Assembly (NCBI RefSeq): GCF_022601975.1 | Contig: NZ_JAKVIR010000003.1 | Coordinates: forward strand, 124,001-188,000 | Length of the DNA: 64,000 nucleotides | From: Pontibacter sp. E15-1 | GTDB lineage: Bacteria > Bacteroidota > Bacteroidia > Cytophagales > Hymenobacteraceae | Direction of reading: 5' to 3' | Shown: positions 17,550 through 26,322 of the stretch, piece by piece | How positions within the stretch are numbered: position 1 is the first letter of the stretch | How the letters are laid out: each line of letters begins with the position of its first letter | Program-made: the position numbers and the translations under genes | The notes under the pieces: model-generated | Seen by the model: the letters and a program-made list of their open reading frames with translations, nothing else | Told to the model about the DNA's origin: nothing | Databases searched by the model: none

Positions 17550-17834
17550 ATGAATAAGAACGTAATAGCCGTATTTGCCGCTGTGTGCGGCCTGTTTTTA
17601 GCTTCCTGCGATACGCCAAAGGACATGAGGCCAGACGCAAAAGTGTCTGTAGACATGGTGCCCCCGGGCACGCGCAATACCCACAACATCGGAAAAGTGA
17701 ACGAGGTGCACCACGAGTCGCATGAGGCGGAGGTAATGCCGAACCACGATGCAGGTGGAAACACCATCGAAAAAGGCGACAGCCTGGAAGAGTCTACTGA
17801 GACCAACACCGTGCTAGGCACCACCAAAGAATAG
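17550..17834 (+). CDS. Small lipoprotein, unknown
   Basis: A 94-residue lipoprotein, MNKNVIAVFAAVCGLFLASC with Cys20 in the lipobox LASC. The rest is polar, His/Glu-rich (NEVHHESHEAEVMPNHDAG) and probably disordered. The His-Glu cluster might bind metal, but this is a guess. ATG 17550 is chosen over an earlier in-frame ATG because the signal peptide then begins correctly. Confidence 0.7.
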   Translation: MNKNVIAVFAAVCGLFLASCDTPKDMRPDAKVSVDMVPPGTRNTHNIGKVNEVHHESHEAEVMPNHDAGGNTIEKGDSLEESTETNTVLGTTKE

Positions 17835-17974
17835 CCTGGCCCAACCCCTTGAGCGCCTGCCGTTGCTTTAACTATCGCAGCGGCAGGCGCTTTTTTGTGC
17901 TGGCTCGCCAAATTGCGCCATCTTCGCCGCTGGGGCACGGGGCTGGCGGGGCGGACGGTCTGGATAAAATCCCC

Positions 17975-17982
17975 TATATTTG
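17975..17982 (+). promoter_or_regulatory. -7 promoter element (TATATTTG)
   Basis: TATATTTG lies 24 bases before the methyltransferase ATG and fits the Bacteroidota -7 consensus. No TTG box is seen at the right spacing. Confidence 0.45.
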
Positions 17983-18006
17983 CAACATAATTGCTTTTAT
18001 ACCTAC

Positions 18007-18744
18007 ATGGCACAACAGGAAGAGGAGTGGTTCAGTACCTGGTTCGACTCTCCATATTACCACATACTGTACAATAACCGTGACATGCAGGAAGCGCAGC
18101 ACTTTATGGACCGGCTGCTGGCATACCTCCACGCCAAGCCCCATGAGCGCATCCTTGACCTGGCCTGCGGCCAGGGCCGGCATTCCATCTACATCAACCA
18201 AAAGGGGTATGACGTGACTGGCATCGACCTTTCGGCCAAGAGCATCGCCTATGCCCGGCAGTTCACGACCCCGCGCCTGCACTTTGCCCTGCACGACATG
18301 CGGCAGGTATACAGGCCGGAGTATTTCGACTTTGTCCTGAACCTGTTCACCAGCTTCGGGTATTTCGAGAATGAGACGGAAAACGTGGTGGCGCTCGCCG
18401 CCACAGCCAAAAGCCTGAAACCGGGCGGCAAACTGGTGATCGACTTTATGAACACGGACAAGATTATCGATAATCTTGTAGCGGAGGAGGAAAAAGAGGT
18501 GCGGGGGATCAACTTTAGGATTACGCGGGGCGTAGAGAATGGCTTCATCGTAAAAACCATCCGTTTCAGCGATGAGGGCCGGGACTGCCAGTATGAAGAA
18601 CGGGTACGGGCCTTACGGCAAGAGGATTTTATGGACTACTTTAAGATGGTGCAACTGCGTCTGGTAGATGTGTTCGGCGATTATACCCTTCGCCCTTTCG
18701 TGCGCGAGACTAGCGACCGGATGATTTTCGTGCTAAAGAAGTAA
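18007..18744 (+). CDS. Class I SAM-dependent methyltransferase
   Basis: A 245-residue Rossmann-fold methyltransferase. The SAM-binding motif I is ILDLACGQGRHSI, followed by the acidic loop GIDLSAKS and motif II/III region PEYFDFVLNLFTSFGYF. It closely resembles a family of unassigned Bacteroidota methyltransferases beginning MAQQEEEWFSTWFDSPYYH. The substrate is not known. ATG 18007 gives this conserved start. The downstream ZIP transporter begins 6 bp after the stop, so the two form an operon. Confidence 0.85.
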   Translation: MAQQEEEWFSTWFDSPYYHILYNNRDMQEAQHFMDRLLAYLHAKPHERILDLACGQGRHSIYINQKGYDVTGIDLSAKSIAYARQFTTPRLHFALHDMRQVYRPEYFDFVLNLFTSFGYFENETENVVALAATAKSLKPGGKLVIDFMNTDKIIDNLVAEEEKEVRGINFRITRGVENGFIVKTIRFSDEGRDCQYEERVRALRQEDFMDYFKMVQLRLVDVFGDYTLRPFVRETSDRMIFVLKK

Positions 18745-18750
18745 TCGCTG

Positions 18751-19503
18751 ATGATCATAGCTATTCTCGTCCTGTTTTTTACAGTCGTGCTTTCAGGTTT
18801 TCTGGTGAAGGTCTTTCCGCCGCACAATACCAGGTGGCTGAAAATCGCGCTTTCGTTCAGTGGGGCCTACCTTTTCACAATCACCATCATACACCTGCTG
18901 CCCGACGTGCTGCAAAACAGCACCACCAGGTCTTTTGGCGTTGGCTACTGGGTGCTGGGGGGCTTTTTCCTGCAGTTGGTGCTGGAGCTTTTCTCCCACG
19001 GTGTGGAGCATGGGCACATCCATCATCACGATCACGGGCGCATCGGCTCTATGCCGTTCCTCTTGCTGGGTTCACTTTTCGTGCATTCGTTTCTGGAAGG
19101 GAGCATACTGGTGGAGTATGGGCAACCCCATGCGGGGCACGCGCACGCCAACGACAGCTTTTACCTGGTGCTGCTGGGCGTTGGCCTGCATCATGTGCCG
19201 GCCGCCTTTGCGCTGATGTCGGTGCTGCTCTCGCGCCTCGAGAATTTCCGGAAGGCTTTTCTATGGCTGCTGATCTTTGCGGCAGGCTCGCCGCTGGGCA
19301 TTTTCTTCAGCAATGTTGTCTTGCCCCAAGAGGCGCCTGATGGCCTGGTATACACTGCCTTGACCGGCCTGGTGGCAGGCAACTTCCTGCACATCTCCAC
19401 TACCATTCTTTTTGAGACAAGCCCCGACCACCGCTTCAACCGCACAAAGCTGGTTGCCACGTTATTCGGGCTGGCCCTGGCCCTCGGCAGCGACTTTATT
19501 TAG
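18751..19503 (+). CDS. ZIP family divalent metal transporter
   Basis: A 250-residue membrane protein with about eight hydrophobic segments. A His-rich loop, HGVEHGHIHHHDHG, lies between TM3 and TM4, and the ZIP signature His residues of the metal path are seen in HSFLEGSILV and HHVPAAFALM. It should import zinc or iron into the cytoplasm. It is the second gene of an operon with the methyltransferase, 6 bp upstream; no Zur or Fur box is evident. Confidence 0.88.
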   Translation: MIIAILVLFFTVVLSGFLVKVFPPHNTRWLKIALSFSGAYLFTITIIHLLPDVLQNSTTRSFGVGYWVLGGFFLQLVLELFSHGVEHGHIHHHDHGRIGSMPFLLLGSLFVHSFLEGSILVEYGQPHAGHAHANDSFYLVLLGVGLHHVPAAFALMSVLLSRLENFRKAFLWLLIFAAGSPLGIFFSNVVLPQEAPDGLVYTALTGLVAGNFLHISTTILFETSPDHRFNRTKLVATLFGLALALGSDFI

Positions 19504-19642
19504 GTATGGTATGCGGCAGCAATGAGTGGCACAGCAGCTTAAAACCCTCCAAACTGTGTATGAAGTGGCGGCTTTGCGCATTTGCGCAATTTGTGAGAGA
19601 AATTAAACGAAACGTGTGAAAAGAATCAGCGGGAGCGGAAGC

Positions 19643-20005
19643 CTACATGATGGTGGAGAGCAGCGTGGCGATAAGGAGCTTGAGGGTGATCAGGGCTGCG
19701 GCAGGGCCTGAAGCAGTACCATTCTCCTTTTCTTCCGGGAAAAAGGCATTCTTAAAATAAGAGAAAGGGCTATCCAGCACCTCGGCATCCAGCACCGACT
19801 TGCTTGCTGGCTTGGTTGAGGTGGCGCGCACGTGCTTTATCTTCTTGGCAGGTGCCTCGCCCGGAGCAGACTGTTGCACGGTGGCGGTGATTGTGCAGCC
19901 TGTGTTTTGGCTGCCTGCCTGCGCTGTAGGCACAATCACGAAGCAGAGGGCAAGTATTGCTGCCATCGGAACAAATTCGCGTATATGCTGCCACAGGTAT
20001 TTCAT
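19643..20005 (-). CDS. Small exported protein with C-terminal hydrophobic segment
   Basis: A 120-residue protein with an N-terminal signal or anchor (EFVPMAAILALCFVIVPTAQA), a lysine-rich middle and a hydrophobic C-terminus (AAALITLKLLIATLLSTIM). I recognise no family. With two hydrophobic ends it could sit in the inner membrane with a short periplasmic loop. It stands alone. Confidence 0.55.
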   Translation of the reverse strand: MKYLWQHIREFVPMAAILALCFVIVPTAQAGSQNTGCTITATVQQSAPGEAPAKKIKHVRATSTKPASKSVLDAEVLDSPFSYFKNAFFPEEKENGTASGPAAALITLKLLIATLLSTIM

Positions 20006-20135
20006 GCCCGAAAGTACTAATTTTTTTTAGAAGAAACAAGCAATAAATAGGATGATTTGTTGGGTTCTGGCTATACTGTGTCAGTGTGTAAACACCTGAC
20101 TACGAACTTGTAGGGGGTAAGCTGGGTTTTTGTGC

Positions 20136-20579
20136 TTATTTTGCCGGGGCTGGCTTCAGCACCTTCATCTCCACCGGAATTACACCCGCCTTGATAAAGT
20201 CGAGCCGTCTGGCTGCTTTCTCCGAAAGGTCCACGATGCGCCCTTTTACGAACGGCCCCCGGTCTGTGATCCGCACTTTCACGCTCTTCTGGGTACGGGT
20301 ATTGGTAACCCTTACCTTCGTGCCGAGCGGCAACGTGCGGTGGGCCGCCGTCAGTTTGCCCTTACGGTACGCCTCGCCGTTCGCCATCGTGCGCCCCTGG
20401 AACTTGCGGGCATAGTATGATGCTTTCCCTGACTCGGTATAGCCCCGCTCCCCAAAAGCTGGTGCCGCACTGCCGCAGGCACTCATGCCAGCGGCCAGGC
20501 AGCTGACCATCAGGGCCCGTTTCGCCAAAAAAATAAGGGTATAAATAAAAGGGGTGGAATACGTAGCGGTATGGGGCAT
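20136..20579 (-). CDS. rlpA: RlpA-like double-psi beta-barrel lipoprotein
   Basis: A protein of up to 147 aa carrying the RlpA core: GKASYYARKFQGRTMANGE, AAHRTLPLGTKVRVTNTRT, ITDRGPFVKGRIVDLS and the C-terminal helix. RlpA proteins bind or cleave denuded peptidoglycan at the septum. The catalytic-site residues (Asp in TDRGP, and the conserved YY) are present, but there is no SPOR domain. The lipobox is MSAC; the true start may be the in-frame TTG at 20528, giving MAKRALMVSCLAAGMSAC, rather than the ATG at 20579. Confidence 0.88.
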   Translation of the reverse strand: MPHTATYSTPFIYTLIFLAKRALMVSCLAAGMSACGSAAPAFGERGYTESGKASYYARKFQGRTMANGEAYRKGKLTAAHRTLPLGTKVRVTNTRTQKSVKVRITDRGPFVKGRIVDLSEKAARRLDFIKAGVIPVEMKVLKPAPAK

Positions 20580-20642
20580 TTCGGAGAGGGTATGTCAGGA
20601 GTGGCCGCGCTTGTTTCGCGCTGTATTGAGAAATGGTATAAA

Positions 20643-20685
20643 ACCGGAAGGCGGAGCCGCATTTTGTGCAACCCCGCCTTCCGGT
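20643..20685 (-). terminator. Hairpin before the RlpA gene
   Basis: Arms ACCGGAAGGCGG (20643-20654) and CCGCCTTCCGGT (20674-20685) form a strong stem between the two minus-strand genes, just after the stop of the gene at 20697. Confidence 0.7.
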
Positions 20686-20696
20686 ATAAAATATGG

Positions 20697-21440
20697 TTAC
20701 TGCTTCAGTTGGTAGTTGTATACCTCCATGGCCTGCGTCAGCTTGTCTTTCTGGAAGAGGTTGATCACAAACTGCGCCCCCAGCACGCCTGCGCCCGCAT
20801 ACACCAACGGCGACACGCTTACACTGCCGCCATTGTTTACGTCCTGCGAGCCGCGCAACGATGATATAGCGCCAGCGGCCAGCAACCCGCCGCCCACTAT
20901 GGTGATGCCCGTGTTTATCCATTTGTCTTTTTTATACCTGTTGAGCAGGGCCACGCTCGACGGGTTGTCGGCCAGGGCCTGCTCCAGGTTCTGGAAGTCC
21001 ACGAGGTAAAGCGGGCCATTGTCTTTGGAGAAAAAGTAGATGCGCTTGCGGCTGGTGCGCGGGCCTCCGTAGCCATAGCTGTAAGGCGAGTAGCCATAAT
21101 CGTAGGAGGTGCGGCTGGTATAGTACTTGTCGATGCGGGGGCCATCCAATAAGCGCTTGGCAAAGTCGTCGTAGCTGTTGCCGGCCTCCACGCGCGCAAA
21201 AAAGCCTTCGTCGTTTTGGAAGGCGCTCACCATGCTGGGGTTATACTTCAGCGAGTCGTCCACAAGGAAATGACTCGACTTGAAGATGGGTGATTTGTAC
21301 TGAATCCGGTTGCCATAGATCACCTCTCCGCTCTGGAGCTGCAAAAAGTATCTGCCCGGGCGACTTTCCCCGGTCTGGGCCAGGCTGCTGTAGCCTGTCA
21401 GCAGGCAAATGAGCAGGTATAAAATGCTGTTCTTCATCAT
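20697..21440 (-). CDS. Hypothetical exported protein
   Basis: A 247-residue protein with a signal peptide (MMKNSILYLLICLLTGYSSLAQ), a beta-rich domain starting RYFLQLQSGEVIYGNRI, a Tyr/Gly-rich stretch (YDYGYSPYSYGYGG) and a late hydrophobic segment (GITIVGGGLLAAGAI) that could be membrane-inserted. I do not recognise the family. It is probably periplasmic or outer-membrane associated. Confidence 0.65.
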   Translation of the reverse strand: MMKNSILYLLICLLTGYSSLAQTGESRPGRYFLQLQSGEVIYGNRIQYKSPIFKSSHFLVDDSLKYNPSMVSAFQNDEGFFARVEAGNSYDDFAKRLLDGPRIDKYYTSRTSYDYGYSPYSYGYGGPRTSRKRIYFFSKDNGPLYLVDFQNLEQALADNPSSVALLNRYKKDKWINTGITIVGGGLLAAGAISSLRGSQDVNNGGSVSVSPLVYAGAGVLGAQFVINLFQKDKLTQAMEVYNYQLKQ

Positions 21441-21493
21441 AGTTAATAACTTTTTTTGGTCAAAATTATTGTACTGCCTGCCACGTGTTGCCG

Positions 21494-21802
21494 CTACAAA
21501 AAGAGCAGGAAAACCATCACGATCATACCTGCCAGGGCCATGTATACCCAGCGCATCAGGTGTTTGCGGTGTTTGCTGGGCACGGTGTTGCTGATCAGCA
21601 TGACCACAAACAGGAGGCAGAGCAGATAAAGCAGTATAAATGTAACGGCTTTTACCCAGTTAGGGATAATGGTGTTTTCAGCCTGGTACTGATTGCTGAG
21701 CCCAACGTCGGACAGGAGCCACTGGAGCCCAAAGAAAACCACGACCTCCAGCACCATAAAGTAAAAGAGCCAAAGTAGCCAGTTGTATTTGCCTGTGCTC
21801 AT
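21494..21802 (-). CDS. Small membrane protein, three predicted TM segments
   Basis: A 102-residue hydrophobic protein with segments near residues 8-26, 46-68 and 82-102. There is no recognisable domain. Its start is 3 bp after the GNAT gene's stop on the same strand, so the two are co-transcribed. Confidence 0.7.
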   Translation of the reverse strand: MSTGKYNWLLWLFYFMVLEVVVFFGLQWLLSDVGLSNQYQAENTIIPNWVKAVTFILLYLLCLLFVVMLISNTVPSKHRKHLMRWVYMALAGMIVMVFLLFL

Positions 21803-21805
21803 GTT

Positions 21806-22264
21806 TTACAGGCTCTTGAAAAAGTGGAAGCTCTTGACATGAAACCCTTCCCGGAAGTAGAATCGGTGGGCGGGGCCGTTGGTTACGTAGGCATCCAGCA
21901 TCACCGTGTCGCAGTGGAGGCGCTGGGCCTCCTCCAGCATCCAGTCAGAGAGCAGCTTGCCCACACCCGCAGAGCGGTACGCAGCATCGACCACAAAATT
22001 GTCGGGCTCCAGGTATTTGCCGCTATAGAGTTTTGTGCCCACCCAGAAGCCGGAGAGCCCCACGCAGGCACCTGCCTCGTTAAAGGCACCAACCATGCGG
22101 TATCCACTGGGCAGCATCTGCTGCAAAAGCTCTTTGTAGCGCTCCTTGGGCATGCTGGGGTTTAGCTGCTGCACCAGCCGGTACTGGGCCAGCATGGGCT
22201 CCAGGCCGCGGATTTCTTGTACGGCAAAGGCCGCCTCAGGTAGCGCAGAAGGCTTGTGTGTCAT
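21806..22264 (-). CDS. GNAT family N-acetyltransferase
   Basis: A 152-residue acetyltransferase from ATG 22264. The acetyl-CoA loop motif is in VDAAYRSAGVGKLLSDWMLEEA, preceded by the beta-4 strand PDNFV, and the domain ends in NGPAHRFYFREGFHVKSFHF, the typical GNAT C-terminal. Earlier in-frame starts would add about 50 residues without homology. The acceptor substrate is unknown. It precedes the small membrane protein in a two-gene unit. Confidence 0.88.
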   Translation of the reverse strand: MTHKPSALPEAAFAVQEIRGLEPMLAQYRLVQQLNPSMPKERYKELLQQMLPSGYRMVGAFNEAGACVGLSGFWVGTKLYSGKYLEPDNFVVDAAYRSAGVGKLLSDWMLEEAQRLHCDTVMLDAYVTNGPAHRFYFREGFHVKSFHFFKSL

Positions 22265-22477
22265 GATAATGGGGGTATGGCGCGCCACCCGAAATGGGTA
22301 TGCGCAAAAGCGTTGCGTATACACAAATATAAGGTTCTGGCGGTAGAAAGCAGCGTGTAAACTGTGCATATAGATGCCGAAGAGTGTTACTATCCAAAGA
22401 ATCTTCTTGCACCTTAAAGGCATTATGAAACAAAAGCATGGGTATGAATCGTTAAAATACCAGAAGAGAGAAGGGAT

Positions 22478-22705
22478 ATGAAGTCAATACGTAATATAAC
22501 ATTAGATAATTATAAAATATACGCGGAGGGAGCAGTGCGTAAAATTTTTAGTGTTGGCTATGAGGACCTGCAAACCCTGATCTATTATCAGGATGGCAGC
22601 AATGCTTTTAAGCTGGTGATCGCTAAAGAAAACGATCCTCCCCTTGTTGTAGAGAAAGACATCACGCGGGCCGAAGCGTTCCGACTGATGAATACCCGCC
22701 CCTAG
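22478..22705 (+). CDS. Small hypothetical protein, 75 aa
   Basis: A compact predicted alpha/beta protein, MKSIRNITLDNYKIYAEGAVRKIF..., with no cysteines and no signal. The reading frame is clean and followed by a strong terminator, supporting a real gene. No family recognised. Confidence 0.5.
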   Translation: MKSIRNITLDNYKIYAEGAVRKIFSVGYEDLQTLIYYQDGSNAFKLVIAKENDPPLVVEKDITRAEAFRLMNTRP

Positions 22706-22758
22706 TTAACCTGGGCAGGTATAGTGCTGTATAGCATTTCTGAACAGATTATTAACGA

Positions 22759-22808
22759 CTTAAACAAAGAACGGGCTGCCATACATGGCAGCCCGTTCTT
22801 TGTTTAAG
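22759..22808. terminator. 24-bp palindromic terminator
   Basis: Arms 22759-22782 and 22785-22808 are exact reverse complements (core AACGGGCTGCCAT) with a two-base centre. It separates two convergent genes and should terminate both. Confidence 0.85.
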
Positions 22809-22824
22809 CGATTAGCTTATTAAT

Positions 22825-23211
22825 TTATTGATGCTTGATTTCAATTTCTCTCGGCTGGTCTGTGCTCTCATAATAAGGCAGTTTCACCATCAGCCGGCCT
22901 TCCTTATATATAGCCTCCACACGGCTCAGGTTTACTTGCGGCGGTAGCATGAAGGTGCGGTTAAACAGGGGTGCCGCCATGGCCGGGTTCTCTTTGCTCT
23001 GCAGCACCGAGAAGATACTAAGCTGGTTATTGTTCAGCACAATCTTAAATGCCTCGGGGTCTACAGTGGCTGCCCAAATAGTGATCACTGCTCCTTTGTT
23101 ATATTTTTTTATGTCCATGTATGTCTCGCTTACGCCGCCTCCCAAGGTGTTGAGTAGGTCAACTTGCTGCGCTACATTCTTCAGGAATTCTTTGTCTTTT
23201 ATCAGTTTCAT
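22825..23211 (-). CDS. Hsp20/alpha-crystallin-like small heat-shock protein
   Basis: A 128-residue protein with the layout of a small heat-shock protein: an N-terminal helical part, a beta sandwich (VDPEAFKIVLNNNQLSIFSVL, FNRTFMLPPQVNLSRVEAIYKEGRLMVKLPY) and a short C-terminal tail. The phrases 'RTFMLPPQV' and 'EAIYKEGRLMVKLP' match the end of the alpha-crystallin domain. It probably binds unfolding proteins. The C-terminal IxI motif appears as IEIKHQ, which is plausible. Sequence divergence lowers confidence. Confidence 0.8.
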   Translation of the reverse strand: MKLIKDKEFLKNVAQQVDLLNTLGGGVSETYMDIKKYNKGAVITIWAATVDPEAFKIVLNNNQLSIFSVLQSKENPAMAAPLFNRTFMLPPQVNLSRVEAIYKEGRLMVKLPYYESTDQPREIEIKHQ

Positions 23212-23806
23212 CTTCTTCTCCTCTTTCGTAGTTCATGTGGAATAATGCAAACGCAGTGCCAACTATTCGTTAGTGAGCCAAACCTACACACTGTCTTTCT
23301 TTCTGCCATAATAGCCTGAATTGCCTTTCGGAGAACATTAAATAGAGACAAATTGTCGTGATTTTAGCCTCTTTTATAAAGGAATAATGCTAGTATGTTT
23401 TGCCTGGGACGCACTGCCTAAAAGCCACCTCTGCTGCATGTGCTTTTGGGCTGTCTCGTTTGCTCCTCTTTGTTATAGTATAAGCCCCGGCATTCACTCA
23501 CAGGAAGGGTATAATTATAAAATGGTACGCTTTCCCATATATGGAATATAGTCTATTTAAGGGGGCTTAATTTCCATATATGGGAAATTGTCTATGTATG
23601 AATTTGGCCCAAAAATATTTATTTAAAATCTGAAACATATTTCTTTTGACGGATTACCTGCTTCTATATAGCTGATAAACAATGTTCAATAATTTATTTA
23701 TACATGTATTTATATATTAAGATAGCTGAGTTGAGCGCGGGTGAGCTGCCGGGTCAGTGCGATGGCATGCTTCTTTCATATAGGTAAAGCATCAAGCACA
23801 GATATT
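23212..23806. other. AT-rich intergenic region with inverted repeat
   Basis: About 595 non-coding bases. The only clear structure is the 16-base inverted repeat described separately at 23531-23587; the remainder, including about 23600-23730, is very AT-rich. No gene is seen. Confidence 0.7.
23531..23587. promoter_or_regulatory. Inverted repeat with CCATATATGG cores
   Basis: TTTCCCATATATGGAA (23531-23546) and its exact reverse complement (23572-23587) are separated by 25 bases. Each half itself contains the palindrome CCATATATGG. It lies 220 bp before a T9SS protein gene and could be an operator or a transcribed hairpin. Confidence 0.45.
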
Positions 23807-25543
23807 ATGAAAAACTTTACGCTATTCCTCATCGCCTTTTTAACTCTTACCATTGCTGCCAAGGCCCAGGTATTAGTTTACCATGAAAACTTCAACAACA
23901 CAGTGACGGGGGTAACAGGCAACTTCACTTCATCAATCACCACTCCTGCTACAGACACCTTGTATACTGCCGGCGCTTACATGGAGGCAACCAACTTGGC
24001 AAGCCAGTTGGTATTAAACAACTCGATCTCTACTTACAACCTCAACAACATCAGCATTGAGTGGAAAGAATACCGCACACAGTACTGGAGAAAAACAAAA
24101 GGCCAGCAGGACAACTCCACCACGGGTGGAAAGAACTATGAGAAAATCGACAACACCAAAGCTGTCAGCTTAGAGTATAGCCTGGATGGCGTGACATATA
24201 CAGCCGTGGGAAGCTATGCCGCCAACACAACGTTTTTTGCCTGGACTACTGTAAACAACGGTGTTGTGATCAAGTTGCCGGCCGCCGCAGAGAACCAGCC
24301 CAATGTGCGCCTGCGTTGGAAGGTGAGCGTAAACAACGCCAACACTGACTATTACGCAATGGACGATGTGATCCTGAGAGGAACACCCGTGATCGGTACT
24401 TCTGCCTTTAAGTGGAGCACCAGACCTGTGAACGAAGACCCTTTCACAACTTCTTCGGGTGCAAGCAACCCATACAAAGTAGACGGTGTTGCGTTGCAGT
24501 GGTCAAAAGCTACGATCGGAACGGGCATTACGCTGCAAACGGCAGCAGTAACAACGGATTTCCATAAGAAAAATAACCTTACCCTGATCCAGACGGGTGC
24601 GGCGGCAAACACAGGCACGGAAGTAACCCTACAGTTGAGCCAGAGCGTTGCCGGCTTAACCTTCGATATCCTGGACGTAGACCGCACTTCCGGACAGTAC
24701 AAAGACAGAATACAAGTAATTGGGTATAATGGAACGCAGATTGTAGCGATTACGAAGAACAGTATCCTGCCAAGAATAGCCAACGAATACAAAAGCGGTT
24801 TGATTGTGGCAAAAGGCGATAACGTAGACGGCGTGGATTCGAAGGTTACCTCCTCGAAGGGCAACGTGACCATCAGCTTTGTGGGCGATGTGAACAAGGT
24901 TGTAATCCGGTACTTCAACGAGGATGCCGCCAAAGGCAGACAGGGTATTGCCATCACAGACCTGTCTTGGGGATCTTACGATGCCGCTATATCCACACTG
25001 CCTGTTGAGCTGGCGTTTTTTAAGGCATATGCCCAAAACGGGAACGCAAAGCTTGGCTGGTCTACGGCCTCTGAAGAGAATAACGAGAAGTTTGTGGTAG
25101 AGCGCAGCCAGGATGGCAAGGCCTTCCGTCAGATAGGCCAGGTGAAAGGCAATGGCACAAGCAGCAGCCAGATTAACTACAGCTTTACAGACACAAACCC
25201 TGCTGCCGGGGTAAACTACTACCGCCTGCAGCAAGTGGACTTTGACGGCACCGCAACATTCTCTAACGTGGTGGCCGTGGAGTTCGGGAAAAGAAACGAT
25301 GTAGCCGTTGCCCTGGCCACCGTATACCCCACAGTTGCTTCCGCTGAGGTAACCGTAAGCCTGAACACAGACGATCGGACCAGTATTATTGTGATGGACG
25401 CAACGGGCAAAACAGTGGCCCAGTACACCAATGTTGCCGACCGCGCGCTAGTCGTGCCAGTGCAGCACCTGAACAAAGGCGTTTATTTTGTAACAGTTGC
25501 AAATGGCCAGCAGCGCGAAACACAAAGATTCGTAAAGAACTAG
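23807..25543 (+). CDS. T9SS-secreted beta-sandwich protein
   Basis: A 578-residue secreted protein from ATG 23807 (signal MKNFTLFLIAFLTLTIAAKA). A jelly-roll-like domain follows, then another beta domain from about residue 200 and an Fn3-type segment (VVERSQDGKAFRQIGQVKG...NYYRLQQVDFDG). The C-terminus VYPTVASAEVTVSLN...LNKGVYFVTVANGQ is a type A T9SS sorting domain. No enzyme motif is visible; a surface adhesin or binding role is possible. In-frame ATG 23741 would add an unlikely leader. Confidence 0.88.
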   Translation: MKNFTLFLIAFLTLTIAAKAQVLVYHENFNNTVTGVTGNFTSSITTPATDTLYTAGAYMEATNLASQLVLNNSISTYNLNNISIEWKEYRTQYWRKTKGQQDNSTTGGKNYEKIDNTKAVSLEYSLDGVTYTAVGSYAANTTFFAWTTVNNGVVIKLPAAAENQPNVRLRWKVSVNNANTDYYAMDDVILRGTPVIGTSAFKWSTRPVNEDPFTTSSGASNPYKVDGVALQWSKATIGTGITLQTAAVTTDFHKKNNLTLIQTGAAANTGTEVTLQLSQSVAGLTFDILDVDRTSGQYKDRIQVIGYNGTQIVAITKNSILPRIANEYKSGLIVAKGDNVDGVDSKVTSSKGNVTISFVGDVNKVVIRYFNEDAAKGRQGIAITDLSWGSYDAAISTLPVELAFFKAYAQNGNAKLGWSTASEENNEKFVVERSQDGKAFRQIGQVKGNGTSSSQINYSFTDTNPAAGVNYYRLQQVDFDGTATFSNVVAVEFGKRNDVAVALATVYPTVASAEVTVSLNTDDRTSIIVMDATGKTVAQYTNVADRALVVPVQHLNKGVYFVTVANGQQRETQRFVKN

Positions 25544-25570
25544 AATGTAGACCCATACGGTCAGCAGCGA

Positions 25571-25600
25571 AGCCCTTGCCTTTTCAGGCGGGGCTTTTTT
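25571..25600 (+). terminator. Terminator after the T9SS protein gene
   Basis: A stem of AGCCC-TT-GCC with GGC-G-GGGCT and a T6 tail, 28 bases after the stop codon. Confidence 0.7.
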
Positions 25601-25680
25601 GTTCTGTGCCTGCGGGAGCCGTGCTATAACGCTGCCCCTGCGCTCTCGTATTACCTGAGTATAACTAAATAACCGAAACT

Positions 25681-26322
25681 ATGAAAACTGGAATTACTAC
25701 AGCTATAGTACTGGCAGCGGGCTTAGCCATGAGTTGCTCTGAAACAAGCAAAGACGTAGACAATGCGCAGGACGTGCGTGAGATGGCATCCGGTGACACG
25801 GCCGTGATGTATGATGATCTCGGGAAGGAAGGAGAGCTGGAAGCCGATGGCGCGGAGGTAAACGTGTTGGGCGAAGACTTTTGGGCAGCCGTAGACTTTG
25901 ACGCGCCGGTAGTGGCAGACCCGAAACTGAAAGACAGCGGCATTGAGAAACGCAGCGCCGATAAAGGCTATACCGTTTACTCGATGGATGAACGCGTTCT
26001 GTTCGACCTGGACAAGGCCGCGCTTCGTGCCGGGGCCGACGAGAAGTTGAGCGCCATTGCCGAGTCTATCAAGGAAATCAGCGATAGCGGGCCCATCCGC
26101 GTCTTTGGCCATACCGATGCCATTGCGGGCAAAGCCTATAACGAGAAGCTGTCGGCAGAGCGGGCAAACAATGTAAAGGATTGGCTACAGTCTAAAGGTG
26201 GAATTGACGCCTCGCGCCTTTCTATAGAGGCAATGGGCGAAACTGCCCCTATCGCGACGAACGAAACAGCACGAGGACGCCAACTCAACCGACGTGTAGT
26301 GGTGGTAGTGGCTACAAATTAA
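25681..26322 (+). CDS. OmpA-family lipoprotein
   Basis: A 213-residue lipoprotein (MKTGITTAIVLAAGLAMSC; lipobox AMSC) with an OmpA C-terminal peptidoglycan-binding domain from about residue 100. Core motifs are VLFDLDKAALRAGADEKLSAI, VFGHTDAIAGKAYNEKLSAERA (binding Asp) and GRQLNRRVVV (binding Arg). It should anchor the outer membrane to the cell wall. An acidic linker precedes the domain. A weak terminator-like hairpin follows at about 26369-26400. Confidence 0.93.
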   Translation: MKTGITTAIVLAAGLAMSCSETSKDVDNAQDVREMASGDTAVMYDDLGKEGELEADGAEVNVLGEDFWAAVDFDAPVVADPKLKDSGIEKRSADKGYTVYSMDERVLFDLDKAALRAGADEKLSAIAESIKEISDSGPIRVFGHTDAIAGKAYNEKLSAERANNVKDWLQSKGGIDASRLSIEAMGETAPIATNETARGRQLNRRVVVVVATN

